DNA of 64,000 bases from Ascaris suum. Its lineage: Eukaryota; Nematoda; Chromadorea; Rhabditida; Ascarididae. Positions 9,843 through 21,473 of the stretch are shown here, piece after piece. The position numbers were made by a program, and so were the translations under genes. Each line of letters starts with the position of its first letter. Position 1 is the first letter of the stretch. The notes beneath the pieces were generated by a model, which ran no database searches, was not told the origin of the DNA, and saw nothing but the letters and a program-made list of their open reading frames with translations. The stretch is from contig CM024189.1 of assembly GCA_013433145.1 (NCBI GenBank), positions 2,232,001 to 2,296,000 on the forward strand, written 5' to 3'.

Positions 9843-12800
9843 CTGAAAATAATCAGATGTTGCAAAAACTTTGCTCTTCCGATGGAGAAACCACCTATAG
9901 TTAGAGTAATATACCTTGTGCATCCAATGCATCCAATGGTTATTGTTATAGAAGATACAGCCTTTTTTCTTGAAAAAGCACCTGGCAAGATGATGGCTCT
10001 TCGGAGTCAACTGCGCTTGAAACCTTGCCTAAATAAATCAGCGCACACAAAAGCAATGATTTAATGAAGTTTGCGTTGCCTCTTGTAATGAAGAAAATTT
10101 TTAAAGATGGAGCTATTTTTGAACGGCGCAGCAACGAATGTCTCAGAACGTCAAGCTGAATGCCACTGCAGATGGATTGGCGCATTGTACAAAAACGTAG
10201 CTGAAACTTACAGCCCTTGCATCCGGAATACGAGGAAGTGGTATAGAAGGCAAATCTGGTGGCAGCATCACCGATAGTGGTCTTCTTAAACCGATTTGGT
10301 GGGCGTTGTGTTGGTTCGGCTCGTAGACCGAGCTCTCGCGAATATTTGCGAGAATAGTTTCTGGCCGCAATGGGATACTCTCATAGAAGTGTAAGCTTCT
10401 TGGATTCCTGCTGCGCCTTATTAGCATCCATTCCCATAATCGGTAGAATAGGAGCATCGCATACGTCTCGACAATGACCGTTACAAGAAAAGCAAGCGGA
10501 AAAATGTGCTCTGAAATTGTACCACATAACGAAATACTTATGCTTCATCGATCAAAAATATATTCACCTTTATAAACGATATTCTGACCTTTAGCAAATG
10601 GTGGCAGTAACATCTAAAGCGCACACAAAAAAAGCTGATTCACGATTTCTTATTATCGATAAAATCCATAGCGCTCTAAGCCAGTTGGACCATCTGCAAT
10701 TGCCATCCATCGAAACTTTTCATGTTTCCCATATACAGTGCAAAAAAGTCTCAGTTTGAGTTCCGGCGACTTTAATTCTTGCCTATCTTTCTTTTTGATG
10801 AGTGGTGGGAAAGGAAAGGGACGCGGAAGAGAGGAGGAGCTTAACTTAAGGGAATTTTATAGTTCTCATAAATTTAGAGAATGGCATAAAATCAGGCGCA
10901 CTTACCAAGAAATCCTCAAACTCCTCTCAAAATAACAGCGAAGCCTCAGGTCTCCAAAACACAAAGTAAAACGGGCAAAAGGTTAGTTGTATCGTTTTGG
11001 CAGCAACTAGAACGTGAAGATAAAATGGAGTATTAGCCGGAAGTGCTTTGTTCTCGCGCAGTGAGGGAATATACAATCAGGAAAATGGATGTGTAATCGA
11101 GGAGGACTTATAATATATATTATAGAGACAGCTACAATGTTTTTAAGAAGAATGTAAGAATGAGGATGGCTTACGCTGAGAATAAACATATAATCGTGAT
11201 TTTGAAAACAATAGATTTCGATGAGGAGGGGAAGTAAAGTTCATAGTCGTTTTAAACGATTTTTGGACTCCGCTTTGCGAAGTCAAATTGCACAACTGTA
11301 AAGCAGGTGATTTTGGGATTCAGCTATGTTAGCTGAATTTACAGGTTGCGAGCATTCCGCAGACATATGTCAGCTCAACACTAGAAGGCTGCGGACTTTT
11401 CACTTATTTATATAATCTGATGCAAGACATGCGTTCCACTTACTCACATCAGCTGAAGTGGCCGAGCTGCGGAGATCATGTTCTCTATGTTAGCTGAACT
11501 GGCAAGTTCTAGGCATTCCGCACAAACGCGTCAGCTAGGTTGGCAAGTTATGAACTTTCATTTTGATTATTTTAGGCTGAAGTGGCAAGTTACGATCGTC
11601 AGTCTTATATGTGGCTAAGCTGACGAGGTGCAAGCATTTGGCCTGCTTTCTTAGCCGAATTAATAAGCTGCAGGTATACGGCCCATAGACCCTAGATGAA
11701 TTTGCAAAACATGGGTATTCCGTTCATTCGCCTCAACAGAATTGGCAAACAGTGGGCATTCTGCTTACTCATGCTAGCTGAAATGAGAATCTGCGAACAT
11801 CGGGCTTACCCATAACATGTGAATTGGGAAGCATCAATCATTCCGCTTAATTATGCTTACTGATCACCTTTGCTGAAAAAAAAAATATTCCGTTTTGCGT
11901 TCGTCCTGCGAGGATCTTGGAGCAATTCAACCTTACTGTCCGCATTTATGATTGATTTGAAATTGAAATATCCATTCAGATTGACGACTGAATGCACTTT
12001 ATTGCCAATTAAGCGCAACTTTTGTGATATTATTGCGATTTCAACGTGCCGGGCTATGTATCTCATCCACAATGAAATAAACACAGTCCCTGTGGATTGA
12101 TGATGCAGTAAAAAGTGATCGTAATTCTCATTATCCAAATTTTCAACTTTCACGAGGTGTGAGAGGGGATTAGTAGTAGGATAAGAGGGATTCAAAGAAA
12201 CCAGTAGAAATCAAGCAATGGCTCAACATATTAGAGTAGCACAATAAATCGCATTTCTATCCTCAGGTCAAGTTCAAAAAATACAAAATGCAAATATTGA
12301 AAGTGATTATTGCGATCGATTGTTTCATTAAATCCACGATAGGAAGATCGTTTTTTTTTTCTTCTTGATTCTTGATCTAATATTGCGATCGCTCTTATAA
12401 CGAGACAAAAAGAACTATGGGATCATAAAGTGGATCTGCATTAATGCACTTAACGTGATTAAAAACCTATAGAAATCCTTGCACACTCATCGTCACATCA
12501 AAATAGCATCAACATATAACGCCGCGGATGCTAATAATTAGGGCTATCAACTCGTTTAACGACCACAGTGACAAATAGATCTATGGATCACATTGAGAAG
12601 TGCAGTGATGAATTTATGAGATGGCCAACGAACTAAGAAAAACTGCTTGAGATGATGAACTAGTTCAGCAATAAAAAGACGTCAGAAATGTAAAGATCGC
12701 ATCGAGCACTGCTTTCTCGGATCATTTGTGAAATACTCTAATTTTATGCTTCTGAATATTTTGGGTTCTAAGATAAATAAGAAATGCAAAACGTTCTTCC

Positions 12801-15800
12801 AAACGCCTAGAATTACTGCCGTAATGAAATTGAAAACATGCTTTTCGTAGCACGCCTGAGCAAAAAAAAAAAAAATTAGTGAGAAAAAGTACCTGAAGAT
12901 CGCACGCAATTATCAAATGAGCTCTCTGTCATCGCGAATAGTGTAGACAACAGCAAAATTGTGATCCGATGAATATTTTGAGGCTTCGTGAAGAATGTGG
13001 AGATTTGGGCGATGAAACGCGAGCACATCATGAAGACTCTCTACAAGGATCAATTTCCATATCATATCTCGTTGTCACTAATGTGATCTGCATCATCAAT
13101 GGTATAGCCTACTTTTCCGTGGAGGTTACTCCTAAAACTGAAGGTTGAAAAACTTTTCAGATGGGATTCCAGAAACTAGAAAATTCCTTGAAGGTTTTAG
13201 ACTAGGCAAAATGATCAAAGTCTAGAGCTAAATGTGATAACGTGCAATATTTATGGCAATGTCTGAAGGATGCCGAGTGGTGATACAGTTTACGAGAAGG
13301 TTATAAGTAAGAGCTAACTTTTACAGTTTACGAGAAGTTAAATTAAAATATTGGCGATAGTAGGAATTAAACTCGATCGAAACACCCTCGTCACTTTCCA
13401 ACGAGCTGAAGTAAGCACGAAGTGAAAACACAGAATCTCAGCAAAATCATCAAAAGCAATGTTAGTTGACTGACTTTTGCATCGATTTTACACTCTTCCG
13501 TGATTTCGAGTGCAAGAAAGAGCACATTTGATAACCTGAAACAATTCATATTCATTAATTAAGGAGAGTGGACGATCCGCAATTTCTTGAATGAAAGACA
13601 ATGCTGAGGATTTTTCGAAAAACTTTTAAGCATCGAAATCGAGAATTCAAATGTTCATTATAAAGTTTGAGTAGTATTAATCAACATTCGAGTGATTATG
13701 TGATCATTGAATTCATTTTTTTCTGAAAGTAAGAATGACTGCAAATGAAACTGCCGATAAAATAACCTATGGTCATATTTCATTCATCACAAGAAAACAA
13801 CATCACTTTGAATGTGAAAGTAAAAACGAAATGCTCGAAGAATCACCATGCTTCAGCAATGAGACCGAAAAAAATCATTTAGGCTGTGCTGCTTCCCTCT
13901 TGTTTTTCCCCATCGGGAGGAAGGAATAATGAATCAAGTATAAACTCTTCACGAACCTTCTATAGAGAACCGAAAAAATGTTTGAAAGCAACAAAAATAG
14001 CTCATAGTTTGTTAATGCTGGAACTGCAGTAGTTTATTTTTCACACCTGCTGAATTTCAGCGTTAGAGTTTTAAAGGCAATATCGTGCTCTTGGAAGCGC
14101 ACCTCTTGCTGGAGCTGAATTCAGTCAACCAGTTTCTAAGTAAAACTTCCGCTCAAAAATCCAGTAGAAAATCCCATTTTTAAAGATTCCATTTGGCCTG
14201 CCATGACATATCCCTCCATGCTCAGATGTCTGTCCATCTGTTCTTGTCGTTGAGAGAAAACATTCATGGGCCACGGGTCGGCGATTTCGCCATTGATGCA
14301 TTTTGTGTCGAAAGCATTCTATTTGACTGAAAGGTGTCGGTGGTGCAAGAAACCTTAGATGCATTGCGAGAAACTTAGTAATCCTTCAACTTCTTCATTT
14401 TGCTAAAAAAAAGGCGTCATCTCACTGTTTTATGTTGCGATGGCGACGATACCTTTTCAGCTCTTTCAAACGGTAGCTTTCTCAAATTTTCCCTATCTGG
14501 GGTCGTCTGAATTTTATGGGGACACAAGGACAGTTTTTTTCCCTGCAGTAGCTAATATTAAATTGTCAAAATTCTTCAATACATCAAAACATTGTCTTTG
14601 AAGAGATTTCTCTTGTTTAAATCGTAGGAGGCTTTTGCTTCGTGGTAACGAGTTGGTGTTGCTGCCAACAAATAATGAATGCGTGCTCATGGAGAAAAGA
14701 CAGAAGAGATAAATCATCATCATCGAATGATTTCACTGGGAAAACTGCACACAAAATTCATAGAAGATTGGAATGCTTGTTGATATTCAACGGTTAAACG
14801 AATTTCAAGGTTAAATGCACTTATGACACTTATAACTTATAACACTTATACAAAACGAACATCACGAATAAACTGTTTTAGCCCTATAGTCGGGAATTCG
14901 GTGCTTATCAGTGAATTAACCGCCCTACCCCCTTATAATTATTGAAAAAATAAGTTTTATCACCCAACCTGTTTATAGCCGTGGATTCGGCATCATATCT
15001 TACAGCTAACAAAAGCGATGTGCATTTAAATGTTTTTAAACATTTTAGTAACTCTTAGTAAACTCATTTTTAATTCATTTCCAGATCAGTAGGATTTGCT
15101 CGAGCTCAAAGACTGTCAACGAATATTCTTAAAAAAAAGTCCGAACGTCACGACGTGTTGAACACCACTTACGTTGTTTATATTATCATAGCGCATCATA
15201 TTCTCTAATAAGTAAGGTGGTTGTTACTGCATCGATAAAGAAGCTGGCAAAGACGACAACACATCGAATATCATTCATCAAAACCGAAAGCCCATTAACT
15301 AAACACTTTTTAGACCTGCGCATGCCATATCAACCTCCACCGTAGTGCTTTCATTCATCGTCTCGATAGGTATTGCAAATGAATGTCGATTAAATTATAT
15401 TCAAAATGAAAGTGTCACTTAAATAAACAGGTAATAATTTTGTGATGTGAATGGATAATACTTATTCGATGAACGAACCGCTTATCGTGCCATTGGTCAA
15501 CAAAGGAAATCTTGAAGGCGCTGCTTTCGAACAATGGTTCCATTACTGTGATTTGCGCTGGGCTGAAAATTATCAAGCGTTAATTGTGTACATACGCCAA
15601 TGTCAAGCTTGAAAAAGTACGCAGTTTCTTACGCATTTACACAGAAATCGAGAAGAATTGCGTAACGCTATAATATTTCAGAACTCACACCTTGATGTTA
15701 GAATGCCACCTATGAGCGTGTAGTTTTGCAATCTTTGCAATGGGCGTATTGCACATTGTAATGAGGTGTTGCACTTCCTCTAGAATTGTCCATCATCAAA

Positions 15801-18800
15801 TCGCCAATCTATGTAATGGCTGTTGCATTTGGCAGCATGTGTTATTCAGAAAAATCTATCCGTTGCGGCGATCACAAAACTTATAGCCCTCTCGGATATG
15901 AGAATGCTGCGATATGAGAATACTAGTTTTTATTTTGTTGCAGATAAGCTGTATAGCTCAACAGTGTTAAACTGTATAGCTTAAGTTTCTACTATCTTAT
16001 GCAGATGTACTTGTCTCAAATGAATTCACTACTGCCTGTGGGACTACTGACCGTTCGGGGACAGTGCATGCATGTCATAGACAAAGTGACCTCTTTTCAG
16101 AAGGAAGTTATCACTGAATAGGCGCTGACTTCTAAGATATAACGATTACATGGAACCGTGAAGTACATAAACGCGGAAATTGTTCCATGACGAAGGCATT
16201 AAAATTACGGAAATCAACATCATAAAAGGAACGTTACAGTAGGTTAGGCGAATAATCACCGCGCTTCGTTCAACGTAAAACTTTGCATTCAACGATGAAG
16301 TCAGTCTCGAGCTCGTTGTTTCAAGAGAAAGAAAATCCCTAAAGAGTGTCGACAACCTCAACGTCTCTTTCTTCTTCTCTGATAATCCAGTGGAACTAGG
16401 GTGGCGAAAAGTGTCGAAAATCGATGAACAATGATCTACGTGGTGTTTTTTGATAGTTCGGAAAAACGACCAGCGCTTTGGATTGTTGACATTTTCATAC
16501 TATCAAAAAACTTCCAAAACTAACGCCTTTAGCAGCTAACAAAACTTGGTAAAGGCAAAGATAAGACAGCTGACGTGCAAAATCTGTGAAAATAAAAAAC
16601 ATTTTAGGACAAATATTTGCCGGAATAATCAACTTTCCGTGCAATGATTTTAGAGGGAGTAAAGTTGTTGCACGTTTTATGTTTTCAGCCGCTTGTTATA
16701 CGACTAACCAATAACACTGAAAGGCGTCATTTTATATTGCTCTATTGGGAATTATTCAAATTTTCTGAGTCAGTGCTTTCGAAATCTTTTATTACCTCAA
16801 CATAACAGAAGACTCATCTTCACCGACTTGAAGTTGTAGCGTGACCCGCTGGAAAGGTGCTCGATTTAGAGATACCGTGAAATGAACTCGATAATGACAT
16901 CTTCCTTTGAAATCGGCTTCAATGAGTTGTCCATCGATTGTGTGACGTGTGTTCCGGAAATGTGGTCGTGGATACCAAATGGTCTTTGAGTGGAGCAAAG
17001 TATATGTGATGTTTTTGAAAGTGCGTGGATCCCACGCTATTGTTTCGTCGTCCCATTTCTGAAAAAAAAAAAAACGTTTAAAAGTTTTCACGTCATATGA
17101 GAGCCGCACCTTTGCGTATATATAATAATTTCCGAGCAGAAACATCCACACATATGCATACAGCTTGCAAATTAATATGCTTCCACAAACAAGCAAACAA
17201 ACAAACATAAAATAAACAGAATAGATGATTATTCCTTTTTGTCCATAAACAGAACTGAGCTTTGCACAATAAGCGAATCTTATGCGCTGTTCTCAGACCT
17301 CTCTGCTTATACAATGATTAACAATCATTCATTAGGTGTCTAACAATGAATGAAGCTAAAATAGAGTTTTCAATGCGACATTCGATTGTGTAGGCGAATT
17401 CAAAATTCAAATAGCAGAGCAAACCGAGCGTAACAAAAAGAAATACTGTTAGATGAATAGCGAAGTTTCATCAAAAGAAACTAATTAGTGATTAATGAAG
17501 CAAGCATAGATTATTTGATAATAACAGCCATAAAATGAGAAATATTTTGAATAAGACTTGCAATAATCTAATCGCAGCACTAATGCTACCTGCTTACATT
17601 GCTGGCAGAATAGTTGCAGTTTGACCCGGATAGTTTATACTCTCACAAGTGAAACGATTTCGTATAAAATGATGCCGAAAAAGATATAGCTGTCTAGATT
17701 TTATTCAACTCTTATGCAGTAAACGTTGCGGCACTTTGTACTAAGCTCTAACCATAAAATATAATGGACTTATATCTGTAATTACTAAACATTAATAGGC
17801 ATTAAATCTCCACTCAGCATCGATTTATATACTCAGCATTGATTTATATATGCGTTCTGCTATCACTCTTGTATAATGTTCAGATTGAACTTTTTTTTTA
17901 CAACATTGCCAGTTTCTCGAATAATTGGACGCCTTATTGCCAACATTAGCGAATGCACAAACGTCCCAGAAATGTGATGGCATATTTGTGTGTGCCCATC
18001 CTCTTCGTATTCTGCTATATAGGAAACAGGAGGCCGTTAACTGTTAATGTGCTAGTAATTATGGTGGAATCATGTTCAGTCAGAAGTTTTGTTATGAACA
18101 CTTCTGAATGAGACTAACAGCAAAAATTGCCACTCATTCTTCGCTCTCTTCCCTCCACGCGTATAAGTGAGAATTTTATTGATTTGCACGCATCCATGTC
18201 TATCACCAACGCCTAAGCGGTGTGCAACTCTGCAGGTGGTGGGGTTGGAGGTAGGGGGTGGGAAGGAAAGGGAACAGGAAAAGTCACGGATAAAAAAAAG
18301 ATCCCAATTGCAGTATTCTCAGCAGTTGCACTTCGACTCTGTAGCAGAACAGTACCTCTAAAGAGATAATCCGCCTTCGCAGCCTACTTGCACTTTGTTG
18401 GAATAATGAACGTCCTCTAAATAACTTCAACAGAAACACTGCTGTAATTGATCTAAACAACGCAGCGGTATTCGTAGTCTAGGGAAGAGCAACTTACGAG
18501 CTGTATATCGCCATATATAATCAGTTCGCCTTGTGATAAGCTTTCGGCTCTTGTAATTGTAACGGTATCCGTAACGAGCACGTAACTAGCCGGAGGTACT
18601 TTTGCGGACAACCCGTAGATCTTCTGAAATTATTGAGGAATGTTGATTTGTTGCGACAAACGACAACATTCTAAAACACGTATTAATTTCGATAGATCAC
18701 AACTATTTCTGCATTTGGTCAAATCAGGCTTCATTTGCTTAAAATACGATGAATTACCTACTTAAATATTTTCAAAACTTTATGCTCTTGAAACTTATGT

Positions 18801-21473
18801 TTTCTTGTGTAAAACAGTTAATTCTTTATGATTCGTTTTTCTATGCAATCTGCTTATACTAAATATCTATCATCTCTGTGTGTATATTTCCTTCCTGCAT
18901 TTCCTCGTGAACAGCACAATATGCTCAATGCGAGTCAAGGTACAAATCAGGATGTATCGTAGAAAATCTCCACACTGCGTGAATCGAGCAATCAGAATAT
19001 TTCAATGGTGTAGTGAATTAAAGTAGTTAAGAGCGGTAAAGTTAGGCCTACCATCATCTAATCGCTGGTGCAGCTGTAGCGCAAGGGCTGTAGCACAGTG
19101 AGGACGTTTGCCAAGACAAGGACGTTAGGTATGACACGTGAAGGAACAGCATTAATCGACATTGAGTTTGGATAAGCCATTCATGCCTAGAACTCCCATG
19201 TTCCAATCTCGCCGGGCAAGGGCAGTTTTGCTGAACAAATCTGCTTCAATGTATAGAGTGGTTTTGCAGATTGAAAGTTTGTTCTTTTCAACGTGGCAAG
19301 CCTCATGAATTGGCTTCATTAATGATCACTAGGCAGTGTAGTACTAGGCCCCATGACCATTTTTTGGAACGTTGCCTAGAAAGCAGAACCACCACGGTAA
19401 ATTAGGAAGCTTTCGTCCATGAGGTCGAGCAATATTACACTCGTTGATCTTTACGAGACATTTTATACAACTGTCACCCTGGAATTTAGAAACACTTGTG
19501 AAATGCAGTGATAGAAGATGAGTGAGGAAAGCGCTTGTGTTCATCTGCAACCTTCTTGGAATATTGCCTCAAGTGTCGAAACTTCGTTGTCATGTACAAG
19601 TAGGCAGTGTGGAGGAAGCCGCGCTGGTTTAGTCCAACATGGAAGAGTAACTTTTTCTCGTCTTTGACGATGTTTTGTGAATATCGTTTTCTGTGTTGTG
19701 GACTTGTTAGGTACTTCGTAACTTGCAATTTCTACAAATGGTGAATGCTCAGTGGTAACGACTGATGTCTAAGAGTCGCTGTTGCCCCTTCGCTTGAAAT
19801 AACTTCAGAATGAAATGCCTGCAAGCTACAAGAGAAAATTTTTTTTTAAAATGGCTTTCGCGTTCTCAGTTATACCATGGATCTTACAATACAATTTCAT
19901 GCCATAAGGATATTGATCAGAGCGCTTTTTTGAAACATATCATACACAGCGGGTAAGGTTAAATAGAATTGGTTGTTTTAGACATCTGACAAGAAATAAA
20001 ATGTGGATCTTGTATTCGAGAAGCATTACGGCAGTTTAAATCTCCGAATTATGCCCGTTGCTAGATGCACATTGTTCCCGATGGAATTTGAGTAAACGAA
20101 GAAAGGAATTGCTACTCTTAGAGAGTGGAAAACTGAGCTCACAAAGACACTGCGAGCAATGTCTTTTTCATCATCGAATTATCGTAGGGTTTGGCTTCAA
20201 AGGTAATGCAATAAATAGTTCAACTAGACAGTTGCATACGAAAATGAGACGACTTTGAACGCTTCGTAAGGTGATCAGCAGCTCTTGTATGGATCCAACT
20301 CTTGAACTGCGAACAATAAAGGCCTAGGGCGCCTTTTTTCGAGCAAATATTGTACTTTGCATGGGTGCAGTAAGGAAAATTTGTGTAGAATTCTTGTAGT
20401 ACGATCTCTTTAACAAGGCATTCTTACCATCTACTGCACTCCGGATCGAAAAATGATCGTGCAGCCATAGCTGTAACCCGGAATCTGAAACCTTGAGCTA
20501 TCTGAAGGAGCCTATTATTGGCAGTGGGCCGCAACTATGCTCGTAATGCTCTCGATATTTTTCTAGGATTGAATGTTTTAAAACTGTTGTTTATATTGGA
20601 AGTGACGCAACGATACGTCAAGGATCGGTACGTGTTTAAGCAAAAAAAAGAAAAAATCTATTGAATTCCTGTGCTTGAGTTATCTCATCTGTTACCGTCT
20701 TATAGCGCAGAGCGCATTCGTTCCTCTTTTTTTTTTTTTTTTTTAATGCAGTTTAATGCACTAGCGATCTGCCTTAGATTGCCGTGAACAACGTTCAAAT
20801 CGCATAGCAAGTTTAGCATAAGAGCAGTGTGCAATTTTAAGTGGACGATATGGTGAAATTAGCCGTTTACATTTCGACATATTTTCAACGAAACAGACGG
20901 GTCATCTTGTGCAATGCTAATCAAAGGTGATTTAGCATCTAATGCTTATTTCAATAACGCATTAACAATGCTCTACGCAAAAAGTACACAAATACTTCAA
21001 TCATGAATCTTAAATGTCAAAATATCTATGTTATATGAATTGACTAATTTTAATTCAACATCCAGTAGTGTAGTTTTACCGATAGCGAACTAATTGCAAA
21101 ATTCATTCGATGTTTCACGCCTTATTTCACCGTCGCAAAAACAAACGTGCAAATATTCCTAATTAATGAAAAATATCCACAAACGTCTATCAAATATTAG
21201 CTCGATAGCGTACATTGCAGTCTTCATTAGCGAAATAATGTGCTGTATTTCGAAAACCTAAAGGAAAATATATGTGGTATCGAAGTGGCTCATTTTTGAA
21301 GCATTTTTCATCAGCCTGCAGTCAACTAGATCGAAAAAAAAGAACCCGAGGAAGAATTGCTATAAACTTACGCTGATTTCGACTTCCAAATGAGCATACT
21401 CCATTCTTGCCGGAGCCGGCGCATAGGTCCCGATCCACAACAGGAATGCTACCAGAAAAACGGAGAGCAGCAT
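9720..21473 (-). CDS. divergent pentameric ligand-gated ion channel subunit (multi-exon gene)
   Basis: Seven exons are readable: 21473-21372, 18623-18498, 17058-16796, 16338-16150, 10613-10589, 10510-10212 and 9842-9720. The phase agrees at every adjacent junction except the single gap between exon 4 and the microexon. In order they give a signal peptide, an extracellular beta-sandwich with the family W-x-D and IW-x-P motifs, TM1 with its conserved Pro, an LPP-type TM2-TM3 loop, TM3, a short cytoplasmic loop and TM4, about 374 residues plus the missing TM2 exon(s). The family forms pentameric transmitter-gated channels in the plasma membrane. The two Cys of the eponymous loop are not conserved, so this is an orphan, Cys-less branch. 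Transmitter and ion selectivity cannot be called without TM2. Confidence 0.82.
10212..10510 (-). CDS. channel gene exon: TM3 and cytoplasmic loop
   Basis: 299 nt from acceptor ACAATTTCAG to donor GCT|GTAAGT, leaving in phase 0. It starts HIFPLAFLVTVIVETYAMLL, a TM3 helix, then a Trp/Arg-rich membrane-exit segment and a loop of about 70 residues rich in Ser, Pro and Asn. The loop is short compared with most receptors. No obvious phosphorylation or anchoring motif stands out. Confidence 0.8.
10214..10217 (-). other. possible alternative donor position
   Basis: The TM3 exon ends GCAAGGGCTGTAAGT. The clear donor is GCT|GTAAGT. An AG|GG site just upstream lacks GT, so 10212 is kept as the exon end. 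Confidence 0.3.
10589..10613 (-). CDS. channel gene microexon: TM2-TM3 loop
   Basis: 25 nt between acceptor TGTGCGCTTTAG and donor AAAG|GTCAGA. It reads MLLPPFAK, the LPP/LPxxS-type loop after TM2. Its last G joins AG of the next exon to make Glu, giving a continuous loop into TM3. Evidence is the family match plus the phase fit. It is short enough that RNA evidence is needed. Confidence 0.55.
11310..11860. repeat. degenerate 41-bp minisatellite
   Basis: The blocks agctgaa-tggcaagt--gcgagcattccgcttactcatg recur about every 41 bp, with the attccgc-like core near 11348, 11428, 11511, 11592, 11631, 11673, 11711, 11752, 11794 and 11837. That makes roughly 13 copies, strongly diverged and with intermediate copies almost unrecognisable. 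It lies in the long intron of the channel gene between the TM1 and TM2-TM3 loop exons. Confidence 0.75.
16150..16338 (-). CDS. channel gene exon 4: pre-M1, TM1 and start of TM2
   Basis: 189 nt between acceptor CTCTTTAG and donor CCAT|GTAATC. The entering G completes the Arg codon begun in exon 3, which supports the join. It encodes FYVERSAVIIRLTYCNVPFM, a pre-M1 segment running into TM1 with its central Pro. Then follows MPSSWNNFRVYVL, which aligns with the short LPPDSGEKV-type turn into TM2. It leaves in phase 2 about eight residues into TM2. Confidence 0.75.
16796..17058 (-). CDS. channel gene exon 3: core of ligand-binding domain
   Basis: 263 nt from acceptor TTTTTTTTTTTTCAG to donor TTGAG|GTAAT, entering in phase 0 and leaving in phase 2. 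It begins KWDDETIAWDP, the conserved W-x-D...W motif of loop D/A, followed by KTIWYPRPHF (IW-x-P). At the Cys-loop position it reads NRAPFQRVTLQL, where the family has FPFDxQxCxL: Pro and Phe are kept, but Asp, Gln and the second Cys are lost. The only nearby Cys (GRCHYRV) is misplaced for the usual pair. Confidence 0.85.
18498..18623 (-). CDS. channel gene exon 2: N-terminal ligand-binding domain
   Basis: 126 nt (42 codons) between acceptor ATTTCAG and donor CTC|GTAAGT, phase 0 at both ends. It encodes the first beta strands, VPPASYVLVTDTVTI through GELIIYGDIQL. The pattern matches the v.V.v.v.l....v.e..q.l.i...l segment that precedes the W-x-D motif in this channel family. Confidence 0.8.
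21372..21473 (-). CDS. channel gene exon 1: start and signal peptide
   Basis: ATG at 21473-21471, then 34 codons ending at donor AGC|GTAAGT (phase 0). The peptide MLLSVFLVAFLLWIGTYA is a classical signal sequence, with likely cleavage after TYA. An in-frame TGA lies 30 nt upstream, and TTCACAG, a possible cis- or SL-trans-splice acceptor, ends 10 nt before the ATG. These decide the start. Confidence 0.8.

Noticed and set aside
11007..11189. Hydrophobic frame with ISPP motif as TM2
   Set aside because: It would give a 25-residue TM1-TM2 loop with Pro and His inside the helix, and its next join creates a stop.
12416..12466. FLITLSALMQIHFM as the missing TM2 exon
   Set aside because: Acceptor and entering phase fit and the length is right, but no GT donor exists at the needed position and a TAG follows.
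12757..12858. EKHVFNFITAVILGVWKNVL as the TM2 exon
   Set aside because: TM2-like peptide after a strong acceptor, but it needs a phase-0 exit from exon 4 through a poor donor and has no phase-0 donor after TM2.
15400..15567. FKISFVDQWHDKRF resembling the channel W-x-D-x-R motif
   Set aside because: It lies after TM1 in the gene order, lacks splice support and has no other family motif; probably chance.
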